DNA of 64,000 nucleotides, taken from contig NC_059089.1 in the NCBI RefSeq assembly GCF_020497125.1, forward strand, positions 26,929,282 through 26,993,281, given 5' to 3'. A program made the position numbers and the translations under genes. Shown here piece by piece: positions 37,601-48,124 of the stretch. Source of the stretch: Mauremys mutica (lineage: Eukaryota; Chordata; Testudines; Geoemydidae). Each line of letters starts with the position of its first letter. Position 1 is the first letter of the stretch. The notes under the pieces were generated by a model. It was given only the letters and a program-made list of their open reading frames with translations. It searched no databases and was not told the DNA's origin.

Positions 37601-38403
37601 AAACAGCTTTCTTTCTATAGAAAATTTGGAGGATCTTCATTCAAAATATGGCTGTCTCCTTTAGACATTTTCAAGGACATTGTAAGTGATGTTGACCTAC
37701 AATGAAATGAAGGCAGCACACACACTAGTGCTTTCCATAAGGCAATTACAGTCAGTGTACAGTGACGGTTCTGCTCTACCTCAGTGGGAGTAGAGAAGAG
37801 GTGCAGTCCCAACACAACACAAAGCATGTTCACCTCAACTGCAAAGATGCATTAGTAAAACTAATTTAGTCAGGGACACTGAGTTAAACAAAAATCTGAA
37901 GCCTAATAACCCAGGAGAGTCACAGCAAAAGGATAGCCCAATTCACTGGCACAATAAGCTACAAAAAGCCAAGGATAAAATGGGTGCTCTGCAGACCTTA
38001 AGTAAAAGTTTTGGATGCATAAACAAGTATCTGGGAACTCTGAGTTTTATCTTCTTCTGCATTCATATAATTCTGAAAGTCCTGAATGGATTTGGTAAAG
38101 AAGCAGCAAAGTAGGAAGCCTTCCCCATTTGATCAACTAAGAAAAACAGATGGCTCAAGTGTTGACAAGCACATCGCCCATAATACCACGATGCAAAAAA
38201 CAAATGTGAAAACCATAGTTCAGTTCTTGCTATTAAGCAGCCTTACCATGAGCATTCAGCAAATATATCCAGATGCTAGGATATTACACAAAATTACATT
38301 TATCTTAATACACTTTGTGCCTTACGGAGATGTGACACCCATAAATCCAAGTAACGCTGGGCAATAAAGATTAAACATTACACTATTTTTTTAAATCATC
38401 ATA
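34623..38403. other. Noncoding stretch, partly less AT-rich, unexplained
   Basis: 34800-36000 has longer open frames on both strands (119 residues at 35263-35622 plus; 71 and 62 residues at 34845-35060 and 35070-35258 minus). None shows a recognisable domain, good splice context or codon pattern. An old, unrecognised repeat is possible. A 13-14 base G-run lies at about 34890-34903. A weak palindromic block (about 37195-37295, CATGTGATTAATTTTCCACA with GGACTGCTCAGGTG) may be a MITE trace. Confidence 0.4.
35251..35270. repeat. Perfect 20-bp palindrome
   Basis: GCACACATTTAAATGTGTGC is an exact 10-bp inverted repeat without a spacer. It is preceded by a second ATTTAAAT (35243-35250), so the ATTTAAAT core is duplicated. 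No protein-site assignment is made. Confidence 0.85.
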
Positions 38404-38617
38404 GCTGATTTTCAAAAATATGCACATTCAGTTTGTGCGCCTAGTTTGCACATGCAGTTCCAACAACTACACCTGTAAAACTGGCAGTTTGTATTTGCAA
38501 ACAATCAAGATACAGGCCTCACCAAATTGCACACAAAAGTCTGATTTGTCCATGCAATCACTCATTATATAGACTAATTAAGCAAGAAATTTCACATATG
38601 CTTTTGAAAGTCAGGCC
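38404..38617. mobile_element. MITE with CTGATTTTCAAAA-type ends
   Basis: The left end CTGATTTTCAAAAATATGC and the complement of the right end, CTGACTTTCAAAAGCATATG, are inverted repeats of about 18 bp with few mismatches. There is no coding content. The target duplication was not determined. Confidence 0.6.
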
Positions 38618-38672
38618 GTAGTAGCATATTTTAAATGCTCAAGCCACGAAAAATAATTATAGCTATAATACT

Positions 38673-38885
38673 CTCATAGAATCATAGAACTTAAGATCAG
38701 AAGGGACCATTATGATCATCTAGTCTGACCTCCCGCAAGATGCAGGCCACAAAAGCTGACCCACCCACTCCTGAAATAATTCTCTCCCTTGACTCTCCAC
38801 AAACTACATTGCTGTGTGAAAGCTTCTTCAAAGATTTAAATGATTTCTCAGGTGCAAACAGGTGCAATCCCCCAGCACAATGAGG
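38673..38885 (-). mobile_element. CR1 LINE 3' end fragment
   Basis: Starts with the complement of the CR1 terminus (TCATAGAATCATAGAACTTA), then GAAGGGACCATTATGATCAT and CTAGTCTGACCTCC. The weaker part after about 38780 still tracks a CR1 3' untranslated region. No coding remnant is present. Confidence 0.85.
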
Positions 38886-39381
38886 TCAAGGAGATAGAGC
38901 ATCTCTGGACTTTGAACCTCTTGAGTTTGTGTGGTTGCCCCTGAAACTTATTTGACCATTATCTTCTAAATAAACTGCCAGTTAATTGTTTACCTATTTT
39001 GAGAATGCCCCAGGGAGTTTCCAACAAATTAAATACATTGTCTTAAAGCAGGAGAAATCTGCACTGAATTGCTGCCTCTGTTTAGAATTAGATATTTAGA
39101 ATTTACACCTATAAACTCCTGTCTCTGATAAGGACTTATTGCCACCTAGTGGATTACTTACATTTAGTCCTCAGATATACTAATTACCACTAGATGGAGA
39201 CTGAAAATCTTAACTTTAGGACTTTCAGAATCCAGTTACTTCACTAGTAATGGCTTATTTTTAAAGTAGCATAAGGGAGTTAAAATGCCCTAAATCCATT
39301 CAAACTTAAGCCTGGGCACCAACTCCCTTCATCTCTTTTGAAAATCCTGGTCTGTATGACTAGGAGAATGTCTGCATATAA

Positions 39382-39592
39382 GACCGTGTCTACATGGGAC
39401 GGGTTTTGCTGATATAGTTAATCCAGCAAACTCTATAGGGTGGATGCAGTTATATTGGTATAGAAGTGCTTGTACCAGATCAAGTGAGTCTACACTAAAG
39501 GTTTTTTCCCCCAGCATAGCTATATCAGTTAAACATATATCATGCACATAGCTATGATGGCAAAACTTAGTATAGACCAGGTCTAGGGCACT
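39382..39592. mobile_element. MITE with GACC-GTCTA inverted termini
   Basis: The left end GACCGTGTCTACA and the complement of the right end, GACCTGGTCTATA, form a 13-bp inverted repeat. The interior carries TGCTGATATAGTTAATCC and CAGCATAGCTATATCAGTTA as subterminal inverted segments. It lies about 200 bp from exon B. Confidence 0.65.
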
Positions 39593-39796
39593 TTTGTGAG
39601 GGGAAGAAAATAAGAATTCTTCCTGAAAGTGGAATGCCCTGCTCCTTAAGTGAACTTTTTTTTACTGCATTGCTCTTCAAAAACTTCTATACTGAAGTAC
39701 TATTTCAATTCACTGGCAATCTCAAAACAAAGGAAGTTGTCAATGAAAAAGAAATGCAACCTAGTCATGTGGGGTAAGAGAAAGAAAGGTACTTAC

Positions 39797-39856
39797 TGCC
39801 CACAGAGTTCATAGGAAGCCCAGGAGATGAGAAACTCATCTGTTCGACATCTGTAG
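39797..39856 (-). CDS. NR6A1: 60-nt exon B of NR6A1-like gene (phase-symmetric, possible cassette)
   Basis: On the minus strand the acceptor (a T-rich tract then TCTTATTAG, ending at 39857) precedes 60 exon bases followed by the donor GTAAGTACC (from 39796). The frame that continues exon A gives T-TDVEQMSFSSPGLPMNSVG and ends one base into a codon. Start and end phases are equal, so the exon can be skipped without a frameshift. NR6A1 encodes GCNF, an orphan nuclear receptor that represses pluripotency genes through DR0 elements. I do not recall this segment from the main human isoform, so it may be alternative or lineage-specific. The assignment rests on frame continuity, splice quality and the miR-181 neighbourhood. 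One other frame is open (starting YRCRTDEF), but it would follow a stop in exon A. Confidence 0.6.
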
Positions 39857-42800
39857 CTAATAAGAAAAAAAATGTTTAGGCACTTGCATTTATTTAAAAT
39901 AGAAATTGCAATATTTAATTTTGAAAGTTAAAATAAATGCATGTTTACACTCATATGTCCATCTGTCCATCCCCCCTTTTCATCATGTTAGATAGTTGCA
40001 TATAAAGGCTAATTTCAATTGTTATATCTGAGAAAACAAATTTCAGCATTAATTTTTTCCTCCCTAAAAGCCCCTACAATTGACATAAATCTCCAAATTA
40101 GAGAGACACTACACACATGTATGCTGCCATGTTGTATATGCATGCATGGGCATAAAAATATTGTTCAAAATATTGTAACATTCACTTTGGTATTTCAAGA
40201 CTTTTGAGTGCTTATTTATGCAATCTGAACATTCGTGTAAATGTAGATGAGATTTTTCTAGATTCTTATTTAAAAAGAATACGAAGAGTATCTTTACAAT
40301 GTTGCTAACTTACAAGCAGCAGCTAAATTCCATAATCTCAGCTATAGAGTTTACCACCTGTGAAAGTGCATTGCAATCCCAAATTTTCAGAAGTCATGAG
40401 TCACACCCCAAAAGTCATGACATTTTTAATATCATAATTTTTAAGCCAATGTATTTATGGGATTTTTATATGCCAGGTTGAGACTTTGGAGGGAAGTCAC
40501 TAACCCTTAAAATGTTTGCAACCATTTCTGGTTCAAAATTGAACCTTACATACACATACAGTACTGAAATGTAGCTGGAAGGGAGACCGCACTTACCCTA
40601 CTAACCCCAGAATGCAGTCTCAAGCAGACATGGCTGCAATGCTCAGTTGTGCCTGATTAATGTTTTCAAGCTTCAATTTAAATATCTAGAAATTTAGTCA
40701 CATTCATTTCAAAAGGGAGCATCACATGACTTCAGGAGCTGGGGTCTGAATAAAAGCACTAAGTATCAAGACTTGCCCAAAAATCTGAGATGACAAAATT
40801 GCTGGAACTCCTGCTCCCATGAATTTCAGGAGGTCCTTAGAAGTTAAGTTTGCCCTTCTGAAAACTTAAGGAGTTGTACAGAGCAGTCTTAAACCTTACA
40901 GAATGTAGCAACCCACCCTAACCATTTCACACCATCAATATGCCACACATGCATGCACAGTCTTAACTGTACTCTTTGAGCTTACTAAAAATATCAAAAA
41001 GGACTTAGTACACCTTCTGTGAGAGGGTCATAGCTTAATCATATGCAAACCAAATGTCAGAATAATCAATTGTGGCTACTTCAATGCAAGTTTAACTTTC
41101 TGCAGTAGAAAGTGCTGGGCTAGAAGTATTCAAAGGAATCTCAACAATTCTTCCACATGGAGAAAAGTATTTCACTCTCTTTACCAATAACTTAGACAAC
41201 TGAACCAGTTTTACTCCAAGTTTATTCAAAAAACACACACTCTCAGTCTTTGGGCTGAGACTAAGACTGGAAAATTTCAGCAAGTCATGAGCCTCTGGAA
41301 ACAGGTTGGGTGAAAACAGTTATGCAATTGTAGGTACTACAGCAGCCAATGCCACTCTCCCCATGATAAACATACTGTGTATTTGTGCTTCTATTTGTCA
41401 CCATCATGTAGTTTTAAAAGTTTATTCTTCAGACATTACATAGCAAAAAGAAAGTTACCTTTACTGTATTTATTCATGTCATTTTATTAATATCTCAAGG
41501 TATCAAGAGACACTAGTACTAAAGTTAGGATTTTTATTTAAGCAATTTTATTTTATCCTCCATCCCTTTAAGAGATATCTATCTTCCATACCAACATGTG
41601 CTATTGTTTCAAAGCATTCATTTCTCTAGTCAGATAACAGGCATGTGTAACTGTCTCTGAAAACTATGTTTTCATCAGTTTGCAAAGAATTCCTAAACTC
41701 TAGGCTCCATCAGCTTTAAATTCTACATATTAACCTCTGAAATGGGTCAGCCCTAGAAATGGCAGAAGGGGTCAAGAAGATGAGATCCAAACAGGGTCTG
41801 GAGCCCCTTCAAAAGGATCCTTATCAGAAAAGAGATCCCCTTCAAAACACTGCATAATGCAGGGGCCCTCTCCCAACATCTGATCAGCAGCTGCACCAGA
41901 AGTAGTTTCCCTCCAGCACAAGGAAGCCCGGAGCATGTATCAGATATAGAAGAATATCATGCAGTTGGGGGAGGAAAAGAGGATCCAAGGTTCGAGAGGG
42001 GTCTAACTCCAGACAGGAGCCCTAACTTTGGAGAAGTTGACATCTAGGAAGGACCCATCTACAAGAAATAGGTTCAGTTGTGATCATAGATCAGATAACG
42101 CCTTCTATTCTCACTTTAGAAATCACTATCAACAGGAATTTGTTTTTGAAAAGCATGTCCAGGATTCCCAGGCATTGTATCATTTCTTCCCCCCGCCCCA
42201 GTAATACTTCCTATATTTTACCTTTTCATTATGGTCTGGATATACAGGTTTGTGACTCTGCTTTTCTAGCGTTATTTGAATTTGTCTCTTCCTCACATCC
42301 CCATGATCTCCCAAGTCCATCAAGCAGGAGAATCAGTTTTCTTGCTAGTAGATTATGTCCTACATCTACCCTTTAGACCAAAAACAATGCAGCAATATAC
42401 AACACTACATTCCTAAACCACAGAACTCACTCCTGGCAGCATACCTTCATAGCACAATACAAGGGTCTGTCTTTGGCCAAATCTTTCCTGCATTTTATCT
42501 TCCTATTTTTCCAATTTATTCCCTGGTGGACTAATAAACAATTGAAGACAGACAGTATTGCTGCTCCTGGTGGGTGTTTATACATCTGTTTGTAATGTGA
42601 AATGTGTCCAAATGCTACAGTAATGAGGTACACTACAGCTACAAATGAATGTTTAAGCATTTACAACAGACCATTCTTGTAGGAAACAGCAGATGTGCAC
42701 TGTGGGCAGAGCACTGTAGTTATATGCCCTTCATTCCCTACTTTACTCTAACTTCACTTATCAAGAATGTTTTGTTTATACCCCTACTTTGTCTTAGTAC

Positions 42801-45800
42801 ATGGAATGAGAACAGAGATAACATCCTATATGAATCAGCAGTCATGGACCAAAAACTGTTGAGATGAAGACTATTAGTGGGAGCTTAGGGTTCTCAAAGG
42901 CATCCTGCTACATTCCAGTGGGAGACAGGAGAGACATTTTACTTCCCAGATCTGCTGAGTATTTTTATCTGAGTTTATTCTCGCTGGCATTTCTGACACC
43001 AATATTTTGGAGCACTGCTTGGTGATACTGCACTTTCAGTCTCAATGATCACATGCTCACGTTATGTAGCATATTTTTCCAAGTTTTCTAGATAGAAAAA
43101 AAACACGTTTAATATAAACTACCTTGTGTGTCCCCATCTCCTCTCAGTGATAGAAGTGTTAGCCCTATGAAAGTGCACTAACCATACCATTACCTTCTTG
43201 TTACCTATAAACTAATTTAATATATATCGATTTATGTTAGATGACTGGGAAGTTTCATCTAAGACCATCTCCTGTTACAGTTTGTGTATCTTCATATGCT
43301 GCTGAATTGTAACATGAAAAACTAAGCACAAGTGTAAAAGTGACAATTTGCTGAAGATGTTGGAGGGGTAAGTGCACACTAATATTTAAATTGGCATGGG
43401 GACAACTCCTTTAGCTTTCAAAAAGGCTAAAGTAATGGGTCAACAGATGGCCATCTAAGTTACCTGCTGCTGTTTGCAGGAGGAGGGGTCAGCTGCCTTC
43501 TGAGTCAGTCAGATGGCAGAGAACAGTCTCAGTTAGAAGTGGTTAGCAACACAAGGGAAATGACATCTGAATAACTGAATCACTTAAAGCAGTAAGCTAT
43601 ACCTGCAAACATCTGTAATAATTTATCGAGTTTCATTCCACAATATGCAGCTTACTTGATTAAATTAAAACTACCTCTCTTACAAGACAAATGCAGTGAG
43701 AGGTATACATTTCTTTAAGGATCTTTGTTTTAGATTTTCAAGTCAACAAGTTTTACGGGTTAAGTTTAATGCCACAATGATATTGCTCTCAACCTTCAAA
43801 TATAACATTAAATAGTTTATTACAACGATAATTATGGTTCGTAGTAGATTTCCTTGAACACTGAGGCTAAGGTACTGTTTGCACTCTTGTTCCATCTAAC
43901 AAGTTTAAGGATGTACAGCAATCACATTATTGCTGAAAATACTTTACACATAGTAGTACAACAAAATTAGTGAAAAATCAGTGGACTACATGCCAAACTT
44001 ATATACACAGAAAATCTGCAGGTTCTGTACAACATATAAAAAATTAAAATGTTTAACATTTAGAGCAAAATTTCTATTCTTGTACAATTAGCATAGTGAT
44101 GTTCAGAGCAAAATAAATTCCTGATACTGCTTTTAAATCATAATAAATTATGCACTTTACAGTTTCGATTTCAATAATGTTTTATTATGCTCTCCTGTAT
44201 ACAAGCACAAATTATACTCCACTTGCTCAAGGAGTGTTGGATTTTAAGCATGTATCATTTATACTAAGCTAACAAAAAAACACAAAACTCCATTTTCAAC
44301 ACAAAGCTCTTAAATATACAAGACTGCTGGTTCCTCCTCACCCTCTTTGTACTCCTGTAATTCATTACATGCAACATGTTTAACTTCCAAGAACGGCTTA
44401 GCTAAGAGGGGATGAGGTGGAGAAGATACGGATTTATAGACAGTTAAGGTTTTGGAAACAGGTTTGCTCTAAAAGATGACAAAAAGGACAAAATAGCTCC
44501 TTGATTATGAAGAGCAGCTGTTGCCAATCCAACTACTTACCCTATGACCTTTTCTCTGGCCAATAAGCGAACAGTGCCAATTGTTTTCTTGTATTATGTA
44601 CTGTTTACAAGCCCAAGTGGCATGAAAGGAATTAATAATTTAGCTCATGGAGCTGATGACCTTTATTACGGTACCTCCTATTTGCTCTGATTTCTGTTCA
44701 GCAAAGAGCAGCCTTTAAGCCACAGGGTTGCTTTAAGCATTTCTCACTTTACAGCCTAATTGGGTACCATAACATAAATCAATTATTTCTCCTGTTTTAA
44801 GTAGCAATACCATCTATTCTTAAACCGCTAGATTTCCAGCTTCCCTTGTATTAGGCCAGGCCTTGTTCTTGAAGTTTTACAGCTGTATAGTAAACATGTT
44901 GAAGAAAAGCTTGATGAGCATTGCAGGATTAGGGCCAACTGGTAACACAAGAAAAGGTTATGCTATTTTGAACTTCTCTTGACCTTTGATTGCCCTTGTC
45001 CCTGCTTATGCTAATCAAAGGGATATATGGAGGCTACTCATAGAAATGAACTTAGCCTGAACCTGCGACATAGCATTGGACTTTGAAGATCTCAGCTCTG
45101 AGAGTGTCTTAGTAACGCTACATAAGGTCATCATCTCTCTAGCGGCTATGGGAGTTAGGACACAGCGCTCTGAGCAGATGTTGGGTATTTCTACACCAGC
45201 AGGCAAAACAGCATGCGAGTTACACTGTCCCCCTCTCAATCAGGTATCCAGAATGTTGAAAATTTACAAGGATCTCACACCTACATCTGTATTAAGCATC
45301 TGTGGGACTCCCACACACCAGGAAGCAATGCAGGAATCCTAAGTATTGACAGCAGCAGGAAGGCAGTTAAGATGCCAACCCTTCTGGAATATAGAATGTA
45401 AACAAATGTTTAAACATTCCAACCATACACGCTGCTAACGTGGAAATATGCAACAGTCTAGCAGCCCAAGGATATCTCAAGAGCTGAAGTTGATTCGTGC
45501 GTGTACACACACACTCTACATCATGGTGGGATATCTAGTCTCGCCTGATGAATATAAAGACAATGTGGGTTATTTTTCACTACATGATAAGCTTTTTGCA
45601 GTACCTTCCACTAATACGGGATATGTCAGAGCCGGGCTTACTTCCCATTTATTAACATAATGGAACAGAAACAGATCCATAACAGTTTGACACACCCCAT
45701 AATGGGTGTAGAAGTACCTATCTACACTTTGTTCTTGAAATTATGTATTGCAATGGATTGCAAATGAGATAAAAGCTATAGGGCTACTGGCTTCACTGGA

Positions 45801-45818
45801 GCTTAATACAGAAGCTAT
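39857..45818. other. Intron between exons B and A, distal part, without recognised features
   Basis: Noncoding, repeat-poor sequence of the roughly 8.2 kb intron that separates exon A (48083-48124) from exon B. Some stretches (for example 44500-44900) have no repeat signature, but no function can be read from them. The GTAAGT-like complement at about 44544 has no acceptor that would make an exon. Confidence 0.5.
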
Positions 45819-45914
45819 GGACCAGACTTTTTGAAGCGAACATTTTGGGTCCTTAGCACTTTGCTACCTAAGTAGGAGTAGTTGGGAAGTGAGCTCTTTT
45901 GAAAGTTTGGCCCA
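45819..45914. mobile_element. Very short palindromic MITE
   Basis: The ends GGACCAGACTTTTTGAAG and, in complement, GGGCCAAACTTTCAAAAG are imperfect inverted repeats enclosing CCTTAGCACTTTGCTACCTA. It is similar in design to the other TTTCAAAAG-ended elements. Confidence 0.5.
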
Positions 45915-46329
45915 CACATGCAAATGCTCTGTGTTTGACTTGGTCATCACTTGATATAGCAAAGCAAAACCAGAGCTGCTATGGGTCTGAGTTAAATTAG
46001 TAATACTATATTTAAGTGCTCTCTAATTAGGGACTTGTGTAGTCCACGATTCTGCAGAATATGCTACATTTGTTTTCTAGAATCAAAGCTTTATTTAAAA
46101 AATTGAGCAACTAGCCATTATGGTTGCCACAAGAACTTTCAACTGTGTCCTCAGTGTAATCAATGCAAATTCAGTCATTTATCACCACAGACAATGTGAA
46201 ATAGTCACTCTGAGATGTGCCCTAGGTATTCAACTATATGAAGTGAGGTCTCTGAAACGCTATTAGGATAATTCAAACCTAAACAGTTAAATATTTCACT
46301 GCTGATCATTTTAGCATAAACACCCACTA

Positions 46330-46425
46330 ATTTTCTTCATCTGTAAATTGGAGGCGATACTACTCCTCTTCCTTAGAGGTCACTAAATGATGTTGCAGAT
46401 GGCAGGTAATATACAGAAATGTAAA
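46330..46425 (+). mobile_element. MIR-like SINE fragment
   Basis: TTCTTCATCTGTAAATTGGA, GATACTACTCCTC and TTAGAGGTCACTAAATGATG follow the order of the MIR core and tail (CATCTGTAAAATGG..., GATAATA..., AAATGAGAT). Short and diverged. Confidence 0.5.
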
Positions 46426-46674
46426 GCAGTTACCCAGATTTCTCAGAAATATTTGTATTCATGGCCCACTAAGTGATTACTACTATTATGTTATCTTAAT
46501 AGCAAGTCTTACCAGATGACTTCCTGTAGAAGTCAATTACTTTAATATTTCATGACGAGGAAATGGTTTAACAGTTTGATTTTTGTATCCATTGATCATG
46601 AACATGTGGACTCAAATATAGTGAAGTGTCACATGCCAGGAAATATAGATGTAGGATTCAGTCTCTTCATACAC

Positions 46675-47036
46675 TCATAGAATTTAAGGCAAAAAAGGAC
46701 CATTAGATCTGGTCTTACCTCCTATATGTCACAGGCTATTAAATTTCACCCAGTTACCCTTGTATTGAGCCCAATGACTTGTGTTTGGCTACAGCATATC
46801 TTCCTGTAAGGCACCCAGTCTTGATCTGAAGACATCAAGAAATGGAGAAACCACTGCTTCCCTTTGTAGTTTGTTCCAATGGTTAATCAACCTCACTGTT
46901 AAATTGTGCCTTGTTTCTATTCTGAATTTGTGTGGCTTTAACTTCCAGCCACTCCCTTCTAACTATATTGAAGGGGAGGGTAGTTTCAACACCCTATGTT
47001 GGGAACACAGGCTTTAAAAGGTTTGGGAAAATGCCA
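46675..47036 (-). mobile_element. CR1 LINE 3' fragment
   Basis: The complement of a CR1 3' region: TCATAGAATTTAAGGC, AAGGACCATTAGATCTGGTC, GAGAAACCACTGCTTCCCTT, GTTCCAATGGTTAATCAACC, CCAGCCACTCCC. It shares this order with 17916-18180, a copy of related type. The 3'-terminal ATTCTATG repeats are reduced to one unit. Confidence 0.82.
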
Positions 47037-47240
47037 TAAAATCTTGGAAAGCAATTAGCTTTGCAGCCATTACAAAATACTCTTGTTTGTAGAACACCTA
47101 CTTCTATCACTGAACTAAATAGGATTTTCACAAAGCGCATAAGCCAACATTACGGTATCAGCCACAGTTAGCTATTCAAGAAATGTGTGCAAATCCAAGT
47201 TAAGGCCTCTTTGGTAATCTAGTAATAGTACAACATGATG

Positions 47241-47543
47241 CAGGGGTCGGCAGCCTTTCAGAAGTGGTGGGCCGAGTCTTCATTTATTCACTCTAATTTA
47301 AGGTTTCGCGTGCCAGTCATATATTTTAAAATTTTTAGAAGGTGTCTTTCTATAAGTCTATAATATAACCAAACTATTGTATATAAAGTAAATAAGGTTT
47401 TTTAAATGTTTAAGAAGCTTCATTTAAAATTAAATTAAAATGCAGAGCCCCCTGGGCTGGTGGCCAGGACCCGGGCAGTGTGAGAGGCACTGAATATCTC
47501 ACGTGTCGCCTTCAGCACGTGTGCCATAGGTTGCCTACCCCTG
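47241..47543 (-). mobile_element. hAT-type MITE, inverted copy of 25933-26240
   Basis: Begins CAGGGGTCGGCAGCCTTTCA and ends GGTTGCCTACCCCTG, the same family as 25933-26240 but in the opposite orientation and of similar length (303 bp). The flanks read ACATGATG and ACATGCCATG, which looks like an 8-bp duplication altered by a two-base change. It lies in the intron between exons A and B. Confidence 0.88.
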
Positions 47544-47603
47544 ACATGCCATGCAGAACATACGAGTAGTTCAGATCACAAGCAAGCCCAGCATTCCCAC
47601 CTG

Positions 47604-47674
47604 TCTTGAGGGCAGGGGACTAGACTAGAAGACCTTGAGGTCCCTTCCAGTCCTACAGTTCTATGATTCTATGA
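47604..47674 (+). mobile_element. CR1 LINE extreme 3' end
   Basis: GGACTAGACTAGAAGACC, TTGAGGTCCCTTCCAGTCC and the terminal direct repeat TTCTATGATTCTATGA give the canonical CR1 3' end in plus orientation. Only about 70 bp was inserted (strong 5' truncation). Confidence 0.85.
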
Positions 47675-48082
47675 CATGAGAGCAAGACTAAGCATAATAA
47701 AAGCAAGAGCAAGCAAGCATAATAAAGAGCATATGCAGCCCTCAGGGGCATTAATGGAGCTAGCAACTCCACCTCTGTGGGACCAAATGCCCCACTGATT
47801 CAGCAGCACCCTAAAGACACTGTATGGAATGGCACTGATAAGCTGTGGTAGGAGACATCAACCAGAGGGAGGGAAGCCATTAGCCATGCAAGGAGCTCTG
47901 GAAGACCTTCCTCTCCTGATCCCAAAATAATCAAAAGGCATCTACTGCCAAAGGAGAGTTAGACATTTCATGAAGTATAAGACTTGTAATATAATCTGCA
48001 TCCCATTGATACCTACTAGAGTACTGCTCCTGCACTAATCCTTTTCTGGAAGGGAACAAGAACATTTACATCTAATACTTAC

Positions 48083-48124
48083 TAGGGGGTGGATCATGTT
48101 CTGTGGAAGACTCTCGACAAAATC
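48083..48124 (-). CDS. NR6A1: 42-nt exon A of NR6A1-like gene (GCNF N-terminal region)
   Basis: The minus strand shows a strong polypyrimidine tract and acceptor (TATTTTTTCCCTTTGTAG, ending at 48125), 42 exon bases, and the donor GTAAGTATT (from 48082). With two bases completing an upstream codon, the exon reads FCRESSTEHDPPP plus one base. The human receptor, as I recall it, has NGFCQDELAELDPGT just before the first zinc finger. The FC, the acidic residues, E-x-D-P and the following T fit that position and phase. Joining to exon B keeps the frame open. Orientation antisense to mir-181a/b, as in mammals, supports the call. Exon 1 should lie to the right of the window. The protein binds DNA in the nucleus as a homodimer, but no DNA-binding part is encoded here. 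Confidence 0.65.
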
